From: Planctomycetota bacterium
GTDB taxonomy: Bacteria; Planctomycetota; Brocadiia; Brocadiales; Scalinduaceae
Length of the DNA: 47,359 nucleotides
Reading direction: 5' to 3'
NCBI GenBank assembly: GCA_022570935.1
Contig: JACZYU010000003.1
Coordinates: 1 to 47,359, forward strand
Part shown: piece after piece, positions 7,244 to 17,678 of the stretch
Layout of the letters: the number at the start of each line of letters is the position of its first letter
Numbering within the stretch: position 1 is the first letter of the stretch
Translations under genes and position numbers: made by a program
Notes under the pieces: model-generated
Told to the model about the DNA's origin: nothing
Seen by the model: only the letters and a program-made list of their open reading frames with translations
Databases searched by the model: none

Positions 7244-9610
7244 ATGGTAAAAGAATTTTTCAGGCATAGGTTGCTGAGTAAGGTAATCCTATTATTTATT
7301 ATTACAATATTTATGTCGCAGGGGGCAATATATGCAACACCGAGTGGTCATGCAGATAAGGCTCAACTTGAAAAAACCAGTGCAGAATCAGTAGCGGCTA
7401 AAAGTGCCCAAAGAGCAGAATCATACCATGATACGTCAATACCCAGGCTTTGGTGGCTTGCGCCGCTTGGTGCGGTTTGCGCATTGTTCTTTGTGCGTAA
7501 ATTCTATAAAGAAGTGATGAGTTACCCCGAGGGTGACAAAAAGATGATTGAGATTGCCGAGCATGTTCGAGAGGGGGCTTTTGCCTATCTGAAACAGCAA
7601 TACAAGGTTGTCGCCATATTTTTTATATTTGTATTCATTGTACTTTTAGTACTCTCTTTTGGATTAAAGATTCAATCCGGATTGGTGCCATTTGCCTTTC
7701 TGACAAGCGGATTTTTGTCAGGGCTTGCAGGATTCCTGGGAATGAAGATGGCAACAAATGCAAGCGCAAGGACAACAGAAGGGGCAAAGAAGTCATTGGA
7801 CCAGGCTTTGAAGATAGCCTTTAGAAGTGGTGCAGTGATGGGATTAATTGTTGTTGGACTGGGTCTTCTAGATGTGTCTGTATGGTTCTTTATCCTTCGA
7901 AAGTTTACAGATATTTCCCTTACTGAGATGGCTGTAATACTTCCCTGTTTTGGTATGGGCGCAAGTTTTCAAGCCCTCTTTGCAAGGGTAGGAGGAGGTA
8001 TTTTCACAAAGGCTGCAGATGTGGGCGCTGACCTGGTAGGAAAAGTTGAAGCAGGTATCCCCGAAGATGATCCCAGGAACCCCGCAACCATTGCTGATAA
8101 TGTTGGTGACAATGTTGGCGACGTGGCCGGGATGGGCGCTGACTTGTATGAATCATATTATGCCTCAATACTCGCAAGCGCCGCATTGGGTATTGCTTGT
8201 GGATTAGGCATTGCCGGGCTTGTGTTACCGATGAGCATAGCAGGTGTAGGAATCATTCTATCTATCATAGGTATCCGACTTGTAAAAACTAAAGAAGGGG
8301 CATCGCAAAAGGAACTCTTAAAAGCTTTAGGAAGGGGCGTAAACGTAAGCTCAATCTTAATCGTGATACTGTCTGCAGTTATTATAAAGTTCCTGCTTCC
8401 CGGACATTTTGGAATCTGGGGTTCGATAGTTACAGGTTTGATCGCCGGTATTATTATAGGTAAAGGAACAGAATACTTTACATCTGCTGATCATGGTCCG
8501 ACAAGAGGCATTGCCGAGCAGGCGAAGACAGGTGCTGCTACTCTTATTATAGATGGTGTTGCTACAGGTATGATGTCAACCATAATTCCTGTAACTACCA
8601 TTGCCGTTGCTATTATGTTGAGCTTTATGTTTGCCGGTGGATTCTCAAGTACATCGATGGGGCTCTATGGTATCGCTATTGCCGCAGTAGGTATGCTGTC
8701 AACGCTCGGAATTACACTGGCAACTGATGCTTACGGTCCTATTGCAGATAATGCCGGTGGTAATGCCGAGATGAGTGACCAGGAGCCAATAGTCAGAGAA
8801 AGGACAGATGCCCTTGATTCTCTTGGAAACACGACAGCCGCTACAGGTAAAGGATTCGCAATCGGCTCAGCAGCATTAACAGCTATGGCATTATTAGCAG
8901 TATATGTTGAGCAGATTAAGATAGGTTTGGAAAGGACTGGTGTCCATGCTGTGGAAGTAGCCGGTCGTATGGTAGATACTACAGCACTGCAGATATCTGA
9001 CTTGATGATTTATTACAATGTTACACTGATGAATCCTAAAGTCCTTGTAGGCATTTTTATCGGTTCTATGGTGTCATTTGTATTCTGTGCTTTGACTATG
9101 AAAGCTGTCGGCAGGGCAGCGGGAAAGATGGTAGAAGAAGTGAGAAGGCAATTCAGGGAAATACCTGGTATAATGGATGGGACAGGCAAACCTGATTATG
9201 CAGCGTGTGTATCCATAAGCACAAAGGGCGCTCAGAGGGAAATGCTGCTTCCCTCATTCCTGGTAATATCTATTCCTATAGCTGTCGGCCTGATTTTAGG
9301 TGTTTCTGGAAGTATGGGATTGCTGGTCGGCGGATTATCAACAGGATTTCTCCTGGCTATCTTTCTGGCTAATGCCGGTGGTGCCTGGGACAATGCGAAA
9401 AAGTATATTGAAACAGGACAGCTCGGAGGTAAGGGGTCAGACGCGCATAAAGCGGCTGTCATTGGTGACACTGTGGGAGATCCTTTCAAGGATACATCCG
9501 GTCCGTCACTAAACATCCTTATCAAGTTGATGACGATTGTTTCAGTTGTCTTTGCCGGGTTTATAGTGAAGTATTCACCAAAAATTGGAGCTTTTTTACA
9601 TCTTAACTAA
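7244..9610 (+). CDS. hppA: Membrane-bound proton/sodium-translocating pyrophosphatase
   Basis: The enzyme couples hydrolysis of pyrophosphate to pumping of H+ or Na+ across a membrane; in anammox bacteria it is expected in the anammoxosome membrane (established for relatives, not shown here). The 788 residues include the substrate site [11 protein letters not shown] (near residue 259) with [21 protein letters not shown] just after, and the second site [17 protein letters not shown]. In [10 protein letters not shown] (near residue 527) the discriminating position is Ala rather than Lys, the pattern of the K+-dependent class. An N-terminal stretch of about 60 residues with a signal-like hydrophobic segment precedes the core. 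AAAGGTG lies before the ATG. A terminator follows at once. Confidence 0.96.
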   Translation: MVKEFFRHRLLSKVILLFIITIFMSQGAIYATPSGHADKAQLEKTSAESVAAKSAQRAESYHDTSIPRLWWLAPLGAVCALFFVRKFYKEVMSYPEGDKKMIEIAEHVREGAFAYLKQQYKVVAIFFIFVFIVLLVLSFGLKIQSGLVPFAFLTSGFLSGLAGFLGMKMATNASARTTEGAKKSLDQALKIAFRSGAVMGLIVVGLGLLDVSVWFFILRKFTDISLTEMAVILPCFGMGASFQALFARVGGGIFTKAADVGADLVGKVEAGIPEDDPRNPATIADNVGDNVGDVAGMGADLYESYYASILASAALGIACGLGIAGLVLPMSIAGVGIILSIIGIRLVKTKEGASQKELLKALGRGVNVSSILIVILSAVIIKFLLPGHFGIWGSIVTGLIAGIIIGKGTEYFTSADHGPTRGIAEQAKTGAATLIIDGVATGMMSTIIPVTTIAVAIMLSFMFAGGFSSTSMGLYGIAIAAVGMLSTLGITLATDAYGPIADNAGGNAEMSDQEPIVRERTDALDSLGNTTAATGKGFAIGSAALTAMALLAVYVEQIKIGLERTGVHAVEVAGRMVDTTALQISDLMIYYNVTLMNPKVLVGIFIGSMVSFVFCALTMKAVGRAAGKMVEEVRRQFREIPGIMDGTGKPDYAACVSISTKGAQREMLLPSFLVISIPIAVGLILGVSGSMGLLVGGLSTGFLLAIFLANAGGAWDNAKKYIETGQLGGKGSDAHKAAVIGDTVGDPFKDTSGPSLNILIKLMTIVSVVFAGFIVKYSPKIGAFLHLN

Positions 9611-9626
9611 ATAAATGATATAAAGT

Positions 9627-9676
9627 AGGGGCGAATGATTATTCGCCCCTAACATCTTTGGTTTTTTGACTATAGC
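9627..9676 (+). terminator. Terminator of hppA
   Basis: A perfect 10-bp stem (AGGGGCGAAT 9627-9636 with ATTCGCCCCT 9641-9650) has a GATT loop; a T-rich stretch ending in TTTTTT follows after about 11 bases. Confidence 0.65.
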
Positions 9677-9684
9677 TGGTTATT

Positions 9685-9936
9685 ATGTCAAAAATGAATG
9701 AAGATTTAAACAAGAGTAGTTTTACGGTCTGTCCTAACTCAAGCTGTGAATATAATCATCACATGGAAGGGGCGAACTTTTGTACGCTTTGCGGTACCTT
9801 ACTGTACCAGAGATGTGAAGATTGTTTGACTACAAATCCAAAATACGCAAAGTTCTGTCACTATTGTGGCACGAGCCTGCTGGAGCTTAGGTCGATAGAG
9901 GGACAATACGAAGATGTAGAAGATGCAGAGAGTTAA
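9685..9936 (+). CDS. Double zinc-ribbon protein
   Basis: The 83-residue protein has paired Cys motifs: CPNSSC, then CTLCG, CEDC and CHYCG, the arrangement of the double zinc ribbon (DZR) family. No catalytic domain is attached and the C-terminus is acidic (EGQYEDVEDAES). Such domains bind proteins or nucleic acid. ATG at 9685 is used; another ATG at 9694 is also possible. It is bracketed by two hairpin terminators (9627-9676 and 9997-10020), so it is probably transcribed on its own. The specific function is unknown. Confidence 0.75.
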   Translation: MSKMNEDLNKSSFTVCPNSSCEYNHHMEGANFCTLCGTLLYQRCEDCLTTNPKYAKFCHYCGTSLLELRSIEGQYEDVEDAES

Positions 9937-9996
9937 GCTCCGGTTGCCCGATATCAAGTGGAATTGGGTGTCCTCTATTACAGGAGATACTGGACT

Positions 9997-10020
9997 CCTC
10001 CCGAAAGGGAGGCTTTTCTT
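9997..10020 (+). terminator. Terminator of the zinc-ribbon gene
   Basis: CCTCCC-GAAA-GGGAGG is a 6-bp GC stem closed by a stable tetraloop and followed by CTTTTCTT. Confidence 0.6.
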
Positions 10021-10033
10021 GTCCATCAAATGC

Positions 10034-10090
10034 CGGTTCAATCTTGTAGATTGAACCGAAACGTTTAGGTTCAGGCTACAAACCTGAACC
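10034..10090. repeat. Inverted doublet of small hairpins (REPIN-like)
   Basis: Hairpin 1 (10034-10058) has the stem CGGTTCAATC/GATTGAACCG. Hairpin 2 (10068-10090) has GGTTCAGG/CCTGAACC. Hairpin 2 is an inverted version of hairpin 1: both fit GGTTCA-NN-YTTGTAG-NN-TGAACC when read on opposite strands, with compensating changes (AT/AT against GG/CC) that keep the pairing. The loops TTGTA and TACAA are complementary. Confidence 0.6.
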
Positions 10091-10154
10091 AGTGGTAAAA
10101 GTCTGTTAAAAAAAATCAGCCCAGGGTTTTAGGTTTTTCGGAGGTGTCAATACG

Positions 10155-10493
10155 ATAGATTCAAAAGGAATTGCGGTTGCGTGTGCGAAAACCGCTGATA
10201 ATAAAAAGGCGCAGAATATAATTATACTTGATATCAGCAAGCTTACGTCTATTACAAGATATTTCGTAATTTGTACAGGAATCAATGAACGGCAGCTTCA
10301 TACCATAGCCGATGAGATAGAAAAAGAGTTGAAGACGTTTTCAATCAAGAAATATGGAATAGAAGGGTATCAGGAAGCAAAATGGATACTCATTGACTAC
10401 GGCGATGTCATAGTGCATCTCTTTGACAAAGAAATGCGAAGCTATTATGACCTGGAGTTACTCTGGGGAGATGCCCCCAGGGTCAAATGGTAG
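10155..10493 (+). CDS. rsfS: Ribosomal silencing factor RsfS (Iojap/YbeB family), non-canonical start
   Basis: RsfS binds ribosomal protein L14 (uL14) on the 50S subunit and blocks joining of the subunits. The 112-residue frame reads IDSKGIAVACAKTADNKKAQ and carries the family core: IIILDISKLTSITRYFVICTG, RQLHTIADEIEKEL, then EGYQEAKWILIDYGDVIVHLF and the C-terminal YYDLELLWGDAP. It is nearly complete, but upstream to the stop near 10110 there is no in-frame ATG, GTG or TTG. GGAGG (10140-10144) precedes ACG at 10152 by 7 bases and ATA at 10155 by 10 bases. Either would be one base away from ATG. Family members often begin with MDSK, so ATA is preferred. This could be a real rare start, a sequence error or an inactivating mutation. 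Confidence 0.85.
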   Translation: MDSKGIAVACAKTADNKKAQNIIILDISKLTSITRYFVICTGINERQLHTIADEIEKELKTFSIKKYGIEGYQEAKWILIDYGDVIVHLFDKEMRSYYDLELLWGDAPRVKW

Positions 10494-10547
10494 GATACTT
10501 ATTCCCGATACATCCCAATTATCCTTACATTTTATGCTTTCAACAGC

Positions 10548-10620
10548 GAGTCCGAGAATTGTCATTCCGGACTCGATCCAGAATCTAATACTATTGTAAA
10601 TACTTATAATTATAGATTCT
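10548..10620. repeat. Two adjacent hairpins downstream of rsfS
   Basis: GAGTCCG/CGGACTC (10548-10554, 10568-10574) is followed by AGAATCTA/TAGATTCT (10580-10587, 10613-10620). Neither has a T-run. The gap 10494-10849 holds only these, the stem at 10663-10701 and the remnant at 10710-10810. Confidence 0.4.
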
Positions 10621-10662
10621 GAAACCTTCCCGACTTCACCATTCAGACTGGCAGTCTTTAAT

Positions 10663-10701
10663 TAGTTGACCCTGGGAAAAGAACTTTTTCAGGGTCAACT
10701 A
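10663..10701. terminator. 12-bp stem-loop, possible terminator
   Basis: TAGTTGACCCTG (10663-10674) pairs perfectly with 10690-10701 across a 15-base loop. It is followed by ACTAGCCTTTCTT on the plus strand, a weak T-tract. It may end rsfS transcription. Confidence 0.45.
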
Positions 10702-10710
10702 ACTAGCCTT

Positions 10711-10849
10711 TCTTAACTGCTCTCTTCTTCCATTTCCTCCTTGCTGCACCACCTGCAAGTCCCACTAAACCAAAGATATCCAATGCTAAATTTCTCGAAT
10801 ATCTTAAATGCTCTTGACAAAGTAGTCTCGTTTGTACTAATGTGATCTC
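10711..10849 (-). pseudogene. Possible C-terminal remnant with a hydrophobic/basic tail
   Basis: The minus strand is open across the start of the antitoxin gene and ends with ALDIFGLVGLAGGAARRKWK, then KRAVKKG and a stop. A short hydrophobic stretch followed by a basic tail resembles protein-sorting tails such as PEP-CTERM-like signals, but the Pro-Glu-Pro part is missing and no start codon or upstream domain is present. It is a possible remnant of a lost gene; chance is not excluded. Confidence 0.3.
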
Positions 10850-11140
10850 ATGGTTATAAAATCTGTTGGCATAAGAGAATTAAAGACTCATCTTAGTAAA
10901 TATCTGAGAAATGTAAAAAACGGTGGTGAGGTTATAGTTTCAGAAAGGGGAAGAGTGATAGCCCGTATAATACCTGCCAATAAAAGGTCAAAGCCACCAT
11001 TAGAAACTATTTTGCTAAAGCTATCAGAGGAAGGCAAGATAATATTGCCAACTGTTTATAAGAAATCTTCTCCTCCACTATCAAGGAAAAAGATAGAAGG
11101 TTCACCTTTTTCTGATGCGGTAAGAGAGGGACGAAGGTGA
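10850..11140 (+). CDS. Antitoxin, Phd/YefM family
   Basis: The 96-residue protein starts VGIRELKTHLSKYLRNVKNG, the N-terminal DNA-binding fold of Phd/YefM antitoxins, then GEVIVSERGRVIARIIP. The C-terminal half (from about residue 50) is less conserved and should wrap around the toxin. The stop overlaps the toxin start in GTGA (11137-11140), so the two are translationally coupled. By analogy with the family, the antitoxin with its toxin represses its own promoter. TTGACA at 10812-10817 may be the -35 element. Confidence 0.88.
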   Translation: MVIKSVGIRELKTHLSKYLRNVKNGGEVIVSERGRVIARIIPANKRSKPPLETILLKLSEEGKIILPTVYKKSSPPLSRKKIEGSPFSDAVREGRR

Positions 11141-11565
11141 TTCTGTATTGCGATACGTCTGCTCTTATAAAGAGATATGTGGAAGAAAAGGGTACTGAAC
11201 GTGTTGATGCTCTTTGGGAGGATTGCCAGGGTATTTCTACATCTGTGGTGGCTTTTGCCGAAGCTATATCAGCATTCAGTCGAAAACTGAGAGAAGGTAT
11301 TCTATCCAGGAAAGAATATACTAAGACAGTAAGGAAATTCAGGGATGATTATGAGCATCTAATCTTGGTTCCTGTTGATAATAATTTGAATTCTGTTATG
11401 GAGAATCTCTTCAACAGACATTCGTTAAGAGGGTTTGATGCAATTCATCTGGCTTCGGCCCTTGTCTTTACGAATTCAAAGGAAATTGATTTATTTTTTG
11501 CATGTTTTGACCATATACTGAATGAAGCAGCCATAAAAGAGGGATTAAAGGTTATCCATAATTAA
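11137..11565 (+). CDS. Toxin, VapC-type PIN-domain ribonuclease
   Basis: The 142-residue PIN-domain protein begins MILYCDTSALIKRYVEEKG, with the first catalytic Asp at residue 6. Glu42 lies in FAEAISAF and Asp101 in RGFDAIHLASAL; a further acidic residue, Asp125, is in CFDHIL. These are the metal-binding residues of VapC ribonucleases, which cut specific RNAs such as tRNA. The start is GTG within the antitoxin stop. Pairing of a Phd-type antitoxin with a PIN toxin is common. The 3' end overlaps the convergent top6A gene by 4 bases. Confidence 0.9.
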   Translation: MILYCDTSALIKRYVEEKGTERVDALWEDCQGISTSVVAFAEAISAFSRKLREGILSRKEYTKTVRKFRDDYEHLILVPVDNNLNSVMENLFNRHSLRGFDAIHLASALVFTNSKEIDLFFACFDHILNEAAIKEGLKVIHN

Positions 11566-12644
11566 GGTAAAAAGCTATCTGTCTTCTTTAGCTTTTGAGG
11601 AAGATATTTTTCAATTACATAGTTTAATCCATGTTTAGCAAGCGCCTGCTGCTCTGCCCTTACACCCATTTTTAATAGCTGATTAATTGCCTTCTGCCAT
11701 TCCTTACTCTGTTTTATAAACGGGTCGTTCTTCAAGGCGTCTTTTGCTCTCTTAATATCTACGTCTTTTAATGGATGCGTTGGGAGTTTGTAATCAATGA
11801 TATCTTGCGGTGTTATGCCAAGGTATCGTGCATTTGGTACGCAGAAATACTGGTTTATGTGTGCCGCATTTCCTGACCCCACCTTCAGGGTTCTGTATAT
11901 GTTGCTGATGCCATAAGGATCTCCATCAACAAAGACATAAACAGGGATCTTTTTCCCTTCTGATAAACGCCTGATAAATCTTCTGCATGCTCTGGTTGGA
12001 ACACCTCCCATGGAGATTAATATACAGTTTGCTTTCTTCCAGTAATTGTGTTTTACAAGCCGCTGGAACATCCCGGCAGTTTCTATTACCAGTATAAACT
12101 TTGCGTTGGTTTCGAATTTCAGATGCTCAGTTGAAATGGGAATAGAGTATGCGCCTGAGCCGAATTTAGTGCAGTCGATTTTGAGCTGCTCACCGGTATC
12201 CTGATCCTTATCTATTACTATCAGTTTTCCGGCTACATCTCCTCCCTTCTCTTCCGGGATAAAACCCAATTGCTCTCTGTTGACTTCAAACATTGCTTCA
12301 ACATCATCAATTACAGTATCTGATTCAGGTTGTTCCTCAAAACGTGCTTCGCCCCAGTTCTTGGATACATAATAGGCCTCTCTTTTTGTGGCTACATCAT
12401 CTTTTTCAAGAAGTTCCTTGGAAAGAGACATTATTCTCAGTGTCTGGGCAAATGTCTTTACGGTATTTACCGTTAAAGTGCGGGATTTTTTCTGCCCGAT
12501 AAGTTCTAAGAAACCTCTCTTTGGAGTATATTTAACATTGCTCAATGCGCGAATTGGAAAAGACATACTGGGTTTTTGTTTCTTTGTGATCTTGTCGTGA
12601 ATGGTGGAAGCAGATTCTTCTATTTTCTTTAGTGTTTTTGTCAT
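11562..12644 (-). CDS. top6A: DNA topoisomerase VI subunit A (Spo11-like)
   Basis: Topoisomerase VI is a type IIB enzyme that passes one duplex through another; subunit A makes the double-strand break. In the 360 residues, KREAYYVSK has the catalytic tyrosine (most likely Tyr92) in the winged-helix domain. The Toprim domain follows with Glu188 (VIETAGMF) and Asp240/Asp242 (FVDGDPYG) for Mg2+. Length is typical for the archaeal enzyme. It overlaps the upstream top6B stop by 4 bases (ATGA), so both subunits are made together. This enzyme is frequent in archaea and plants and rare in bacteria. Confidence 0.95.
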   Translation of the reverse strand: MTKTLKKIEESASTIHDKITKKQKPSMSFPIRALSNVKYTPKRGFLELIGQKKSRTLTVNTVKTFAQTLRIMSLSKELLEKDDVATKREAYYVSKNWGEARFEEQPESDTVIDDVEAMFEVNREQLGFIPEEKGGDVAGKLIVIDKDQDTGEQLKIDCTKFGSGAYSIPISTEHLKFETNAKFILVIETAGMFQRLVKHNYWKKANCILISMGGVPTRACRRFIRRLSEGKKIPVYVFVDGDPYGISNIYRTLKVGSGNAAHINQYFCVPNARYLGITPQDIIDYKLPTHPLKDVDIKRAKDALKNDPFIKQSKEWQKAINQLLKMGVRAEQQALAKHGLNYVIEKYLPQKLKKTDSFLP

Positions 12645-14236
12645 GATCTACTCCTTTCGAGGATGTCTGTCAGATTATTAATTATTTTTTGTTCCTGCCT
12701 GTCGTTTAGGTCTAATATTTCCTTTAATGCTATTCCTATATGAGGTATGTATTTCTTGATATACGATTTCTTCTTGAATTCTTCAGCCGCCCTCTTTTTT
12801 CTCTTGATAAATGTAGATAGGTGGCGCCCGCATTCCTGCAAGGCCAGTTTTATCTCTTTCTCAATCTCAGGGTAATGTGCAATGGCCTCTTTACTTTCTG
12901 ATGTAAAAGGTACCCAGACAGATGCGAGGTGTACCATCAGTAGTATCGGCCCGGAAGGGAGTGCACCGGCAGATTGTGAAAGTCCATAATTTCTCCATGA
13001 GGTGTTTATTGCTGATTCGGTAACGACGCACGCGGATTGTTGATACAGCAAAGGAACTCTATTGGCAAACCTCAGCAGTCTTATCAAGCCTTCTTCCGGT
13101 AAATCTCCCCCGTATGCCAGCCCGACCTCAATCTGAAAGGGGTTGCCTCTATATACAGATGGTGGCCGCGTAATTGATGTGAAGAAATCTGCATTGATTT
13201 GTTTTTTAAGGCCTTTTATTATGGCGTCTTCTCCAATTGGAGAGATGCAGTCTGTAGGGGGATTCATGATCTTCGTTAACTTGATGGCCTTGAAAAGTGA
13301 GTCTGCCTCCTGGACTGCGATTCTTGAAGGTCGGGCCTTTCCATTTAAACCAGCTTTTTCACAAATCTCATTTGCAACTCTTGTGCTTACCCTGGAGAAA
13401 TCATTAGTAAGGCAGGACCGGAGATTTTTTGATTTTGTGTCATGCAGCATCTTTATTAATATTCCCAGTTCAATGCCATAGGGATGTGGCTTTATCTCTT
13501 TTGGTTCGATTGGCAATTCTTTTGACGCCCTGGGATACCTTGTTTCCTTGCCTTCGGGGTTGATGTATGTTATATCAGCGTGTGGATTGGCGATGGATGT
13601 TTGTTCAATGTATCCGTCTACAGACTGCCGGCCTTTCTGGTATCTTGCTTCTAACTCAATAACTACCTTTGTGCCTCGTTTGACTTCATAATCGACTATC
13701 TCATCTTTTATAATTCGAGGTTCATTTTTTTGCGTGTCAATCACAAGACTGTAATGGTGTGCAGGTGTCTTTGGTGAAATTTTTGAAGTTATCAGTATTG
13801 GTTTGCCGGTTGTCAGCTGGCCATACATGCCTGCCGCGGATATGCCTATCCCCTGCTGCCCTCTAGACATTTTAAGCGTATGGAATTTTGAACCATAAAG
13901 TAATTTACCAAAAATCTTTGGTATGTGAGTTTTTAAAATACCGGGTCCATTATCTTCAATGGTAACTGTAAATCTATCTTCAGAATTTTTTACATGGCTT
14001 ATGTGTACTTTTATGTCAGGAAGGATTTTCGCTTCTTCACATGCATCCAGAGAGTTGTCAATTCCTTCCTTGATCGTTGTGAGCAAGGCTTTTCTGGGGT
14101 TGTCAAATCCAAGTAAGTGTCTGTTCTTTGTGAAGAATTCACTTACGGAGATTTCTCTTTGTTTTTTTGCAAGGTCTTGAGCAGTTATCCTCGGGGTGTC
14201 TCTAGTCTGTTTTTTGTTTTTCTTTGAGGCTGTCAT
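12641..14236 (-). CDS. top6B: DNA topoisomerase VI subunit B (GHKL ATPase)
   Basis: Subunit B binds ATP, dimerises and controls DNA passage. The 531-residue protein has the GHKL motifs: [14 protein letters not shown] (Glu57 and Asn61), EDNGPGI at 94-100 and the lid RGQQGIGIS at 125-133. The middle helix-two-turn-helix and the transducer domain follow, and a Lys/Arg-rich helical end ([20 protein letters not shown]). The length fits. The gene lies 15 bases after amzA and overlaps top6A, so the three appear to form one transcript. Confidence 0.95.
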   Translation of the reverse strand: MTASKKNKKQTRDTPRITAQDLAKKQREISVSEFFTKNRHLLGFDNPRKALLTTIKEGIDNSLDACEEAKILPDIKVHISHVKNSEDRFTVTIEDNGPGILKTHIPKIFGKLLYGSKFHTLKMSRGQQGIGISAAGMYGQLTTGKPILITSKISPKTPAHHYSLVIDTQKNEPRIIKDEIVDYEVKRGTKVVIELEARYQKGRQSVDGYIEQTSIANPHADITYINPEGKETRYPRASKELPIEPKEIKPHPYGIELGILIKMLHDTKSKNLRSCLTNDFSRVSTRVANEICEKAGLNGKARPSRIAVQEADSLFKAIKLTKIMNPPTDCISPIGEDAIIKGLKKQINADFFTSITRPPSVYRGNPFQIEVGLAYGGDLPEEGLIRLLRFANRVPLLYQQSACVVTESAINTSWRNYGLSQSAGALPSGPILLMVHLASVWVPFTSESKEAIAHYPEIEKEIKLALQECGRHLSTFIKRKKRAAEEFKKKSYIKKYIPHIGIALKEILDLNDRQEQKIINNLTDILERSRS

Positions 14237-14251
14237 TTCTGGTAATCTCTT

Positions 14252-14926
14252 TTAATTGGTCATTGTCCTTTTATCTTCCATGATCGTCTTGCAGTTACTG
14301 CAAAGAACAGCCCCTTTCTGATCTGTATCACTCACGTTGCTTGACAAAAACATAACGCATTTGTTATTTGTACAATGGCGAAGCCCATATGTATGTCCCA
14401 GTTCATGAACGGCTTCAATAATTATCCTTTTTTTAAACAGAGTGAAATCCTCCGGTAGATCGTAAAATTTTTGCCTAAGCCTCGTTAAGGAAATTACTGC
14501 CACCTTTTTCTTTATGACTGCTTCTCCAAAAACGAATGTACGCTCAGGTACATATAAATCTACGTCTGCTATTCCCAGTATTCTGTCATATCCTGTTAAT
14601 CCTAATTTGTGTATTCGTTTCAGAATTTTTGTTGAATGATACTGTTTTTTCTGTTTGTGATATGCATAAGCTGGATCTTCTAATTGTCTGCCAATGTCTA
14701 TTTTTACATTAAACCTATCTTCTAGCTCTTTTTGTGTGTTATGTAGGATTTCTTTGTCTATGGTTCCTATCGGGATGATACAAACTTTTTTTCTCATAGA
14801 GATATTTGATGCGTAGTTTGTTTTTGTGGCTGCATTTCCCATTAATAGTAACAGCGGTATTAGAATTGAAAATTTTCTACAGTATTTTAGAACTGATATC
14901 ATAATCTTGACAAAAACAACCGTCAT
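14252..14926 (-). CDS. amzA: Archaemetzincin-type zinc protease (family M54) with signal segment
   Basis: The 224-residue protein contains HELGHTYGLRHC (His174, Glu175, His178, His184) followed by Cys185, Cys190, Cys209 and Cys212, with a Met after the second Cys. This is the HExxHxxGxxHCx4CxMx(17-18)CxxC pattern of archaemetzincins, which bind one catalytic and one structural zinc. Unlike the usual cytoplasmic form, residues 19-34 form a hydrophobic signal-like segment, so it may act outside the cytoplasm or on a membrane. If translation began at Met44 (MRKKVCIIPIG) this segment would be lost. ATG at 14926 has no clear ribosome binding site. It is first in the operon with top6B and top6A. 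Confidence 0.88.
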   Translation of the reverse strand: MTVVFVKIMISVLKYCRKFSILIPLLLLMGNAATKTNYASNISMRKKVCIIPIGTIDKEILHNTQKELEDRFNVKIDIGRQLEDPAYAYHKQKKQYHSTKILKRIHKLGLTGYDRILGIADVDLYVPERTFVFGEAVIKKKVAVISLTRLRQKFYDLPEDFTLFKKRIIIEAVHELGHTYGLRHCTNNKCVMFLSSNVSDTDQKGAVLCSNCKTIMEDKRTMTN

Positions 14927-15112
14927 TTATTACGCGGCTTGCCAGTACAGAAAATAGAGTTTTCCCTCAACGGTTGATAGATTCGCGTGATATTGTGGTT
15001 TGCTTACTTTTTGAGTTTGGAGGGTGGAGAGAAAACTGAAAAGCGTATTAGCTGGAGAGAGATTAATATTAATATATATAATCTGTATTCCTGTCGGCGC
15101 TAGATTCTAAGT

Positions 15113-15352
15113 TTACGATTCACCGTTTAAATTGCTGTTTAAACCGGTACCATGCGTTTTGATTATCTCAAGTGCTTGGAGTTTTGTAAAACCTTCTTTG
15201 CAGAGAGAGGCATAAAAATTATGCATAAGCTTTGCCATTATCTTCTGCAAATCCATACACTGTGGTAGTATTTCATTCAGGAACCGCAAGCCTTGCTCTA
15301 CCTCAATCTGTGCCATTAAATGTTTTAAGTTGTCGTCCGCTTTGTCTTCCAC
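15113..15352 (-). CDS. Hypothetical small helical protein
   Basis: The 79-residue protein starts at GTG 15352, four bases after the stop of the 33-residue peptide gene, with no ribosome binding site of its own, so it is probably translated by coupling. It is predicted to be mostly helical, with QGLRFLNEILPQCMDLQKIM and FTKLQALEIIKTHG. The last phrase resembles helical ends seen in many small uncharacterised proteins. It is not recognised. The two genes share a strong promoter (15497-15524). Confidence 0.6.
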   Translation of the reverse strand: MEDKADDNLKHLMAQIEVEQGLRFLNEILPQCMDLQKIMAKLMHNFYASLCKEGFTKLQALEIIKTHGTGLNSNLNGES

Positions 15353-15356
15353 TGTT

Positions 15357-15458
15357 TTATGTAAACATTCTTACGAGTAAAAAATAGGCCATCATGATCA
15401 GAGTAATCAGACTAAATTGAATCCCTAAATGTCTAAACTCTTGTATAACTAAGCGCAT
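15357..15458 (-). CDS. 33-residue single-span membrane peptide
   Basis: ATG at 15458 is preceded by a strong AGGAGG at the best spacing and by a good promoter. The peptide begins MRLVIQEFRHLGIQFSLI, continues TLIMMAYFLLVRMFT, and contains one membrane segment. A longer frame from 15578 exists but crosses the promoter. The strong start signals support a real gene. Its function is unknown; it may anchor or act with the 79-residue protein that follows. Confidence 0.6.
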   Translation of the reverse strand: MRLVIQEFRHLGIQFSLITLIMMAYFLLVRMFT

Positions 15459-15496
15459 TGTTTTCCTCCTACCATATATAGTAGATATTTGTAGGT

Positions 15497-15524
15497 ACTG
15501 TACAACATTTGTGCAAAATGTCAA
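15497..15524 (-). promoter_or_regulatory. Promoter of the small two-gene unit
   Basis: On the minus strand a perfect TTGACA (complement of 15519-15524) and TACAGT (complement of 15497-15502) are 16 bases apart. Interleaved TACA/TGTA half-sites in and after it could be an operator. Confidence 0.6.
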
Positions 15525-15781
15525 GTATTTTTTATAATATTTTGTTTTGGGAAAAATTGACAAATGTAAAAGTGACAAATTTCAACTATTTAGCCTGATT
15601 CCAAGGTTTTAGAGGGGAGAGCTTCTGCCTTAAATTATGAAATTTTAGCAGTTATTGCATTTTATTTTGCATCTTTTTAAACTGAAAAAAATAGGAATAA
15701 TTATATCAATGTTTGATATGTTGGCAAATATGGTTATCGTCTTTTATGGTAAGTACTTACAAGTATTAATTGAGCCGGTTT

Positions 15782-15846
15782 TTTTATTTTTTTTATTTTT
15801 TATTTTTTATTGACAATTTTCTAATTTAGTATATATTTAATATAAT
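15782..15846 (+). promoter_or_regulatory. rRNA operon promoter with AT-rich UP-like element
   Basis: TTGACA (15810-15815) and TATATT (15832-15837) are 16 bases apart, and a perfect TATAAT lies at 15841-15846 further on. About 28 bases of almost pure T/A stand directly before the -35, as in UP elements of rRNA promoters. The spacer 15590-15970 holds only this promoter and the leader. Confidence 0.55.
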
Positions 15847-15975
15847 AATTGTTCATTGAAAATTGACAACATAAAAGCGTCGGGTGTATAACTTATAAGT
15901 TACTTTAGTAGTTACCGTTATGGTTGGTGCTAAGAAAGTAGCGAATGGTTAAAAAGCTTAAAGTGAGTTCTTAAA

Positions 15976-17549
<1,574 letters not shown>

Positions 17550-17678
17550 ATGGAGTTAATCGAAGTCGGTACATCTGACGTCTTTTATGTTGTTATTTGT
17601 TTTTTTGAGTGTTTGTGGGCGCTAAATCGACTGATAAGTATGCTATAAGTTGTTTTAAATAAGGCGGAAAGTGGTCAA

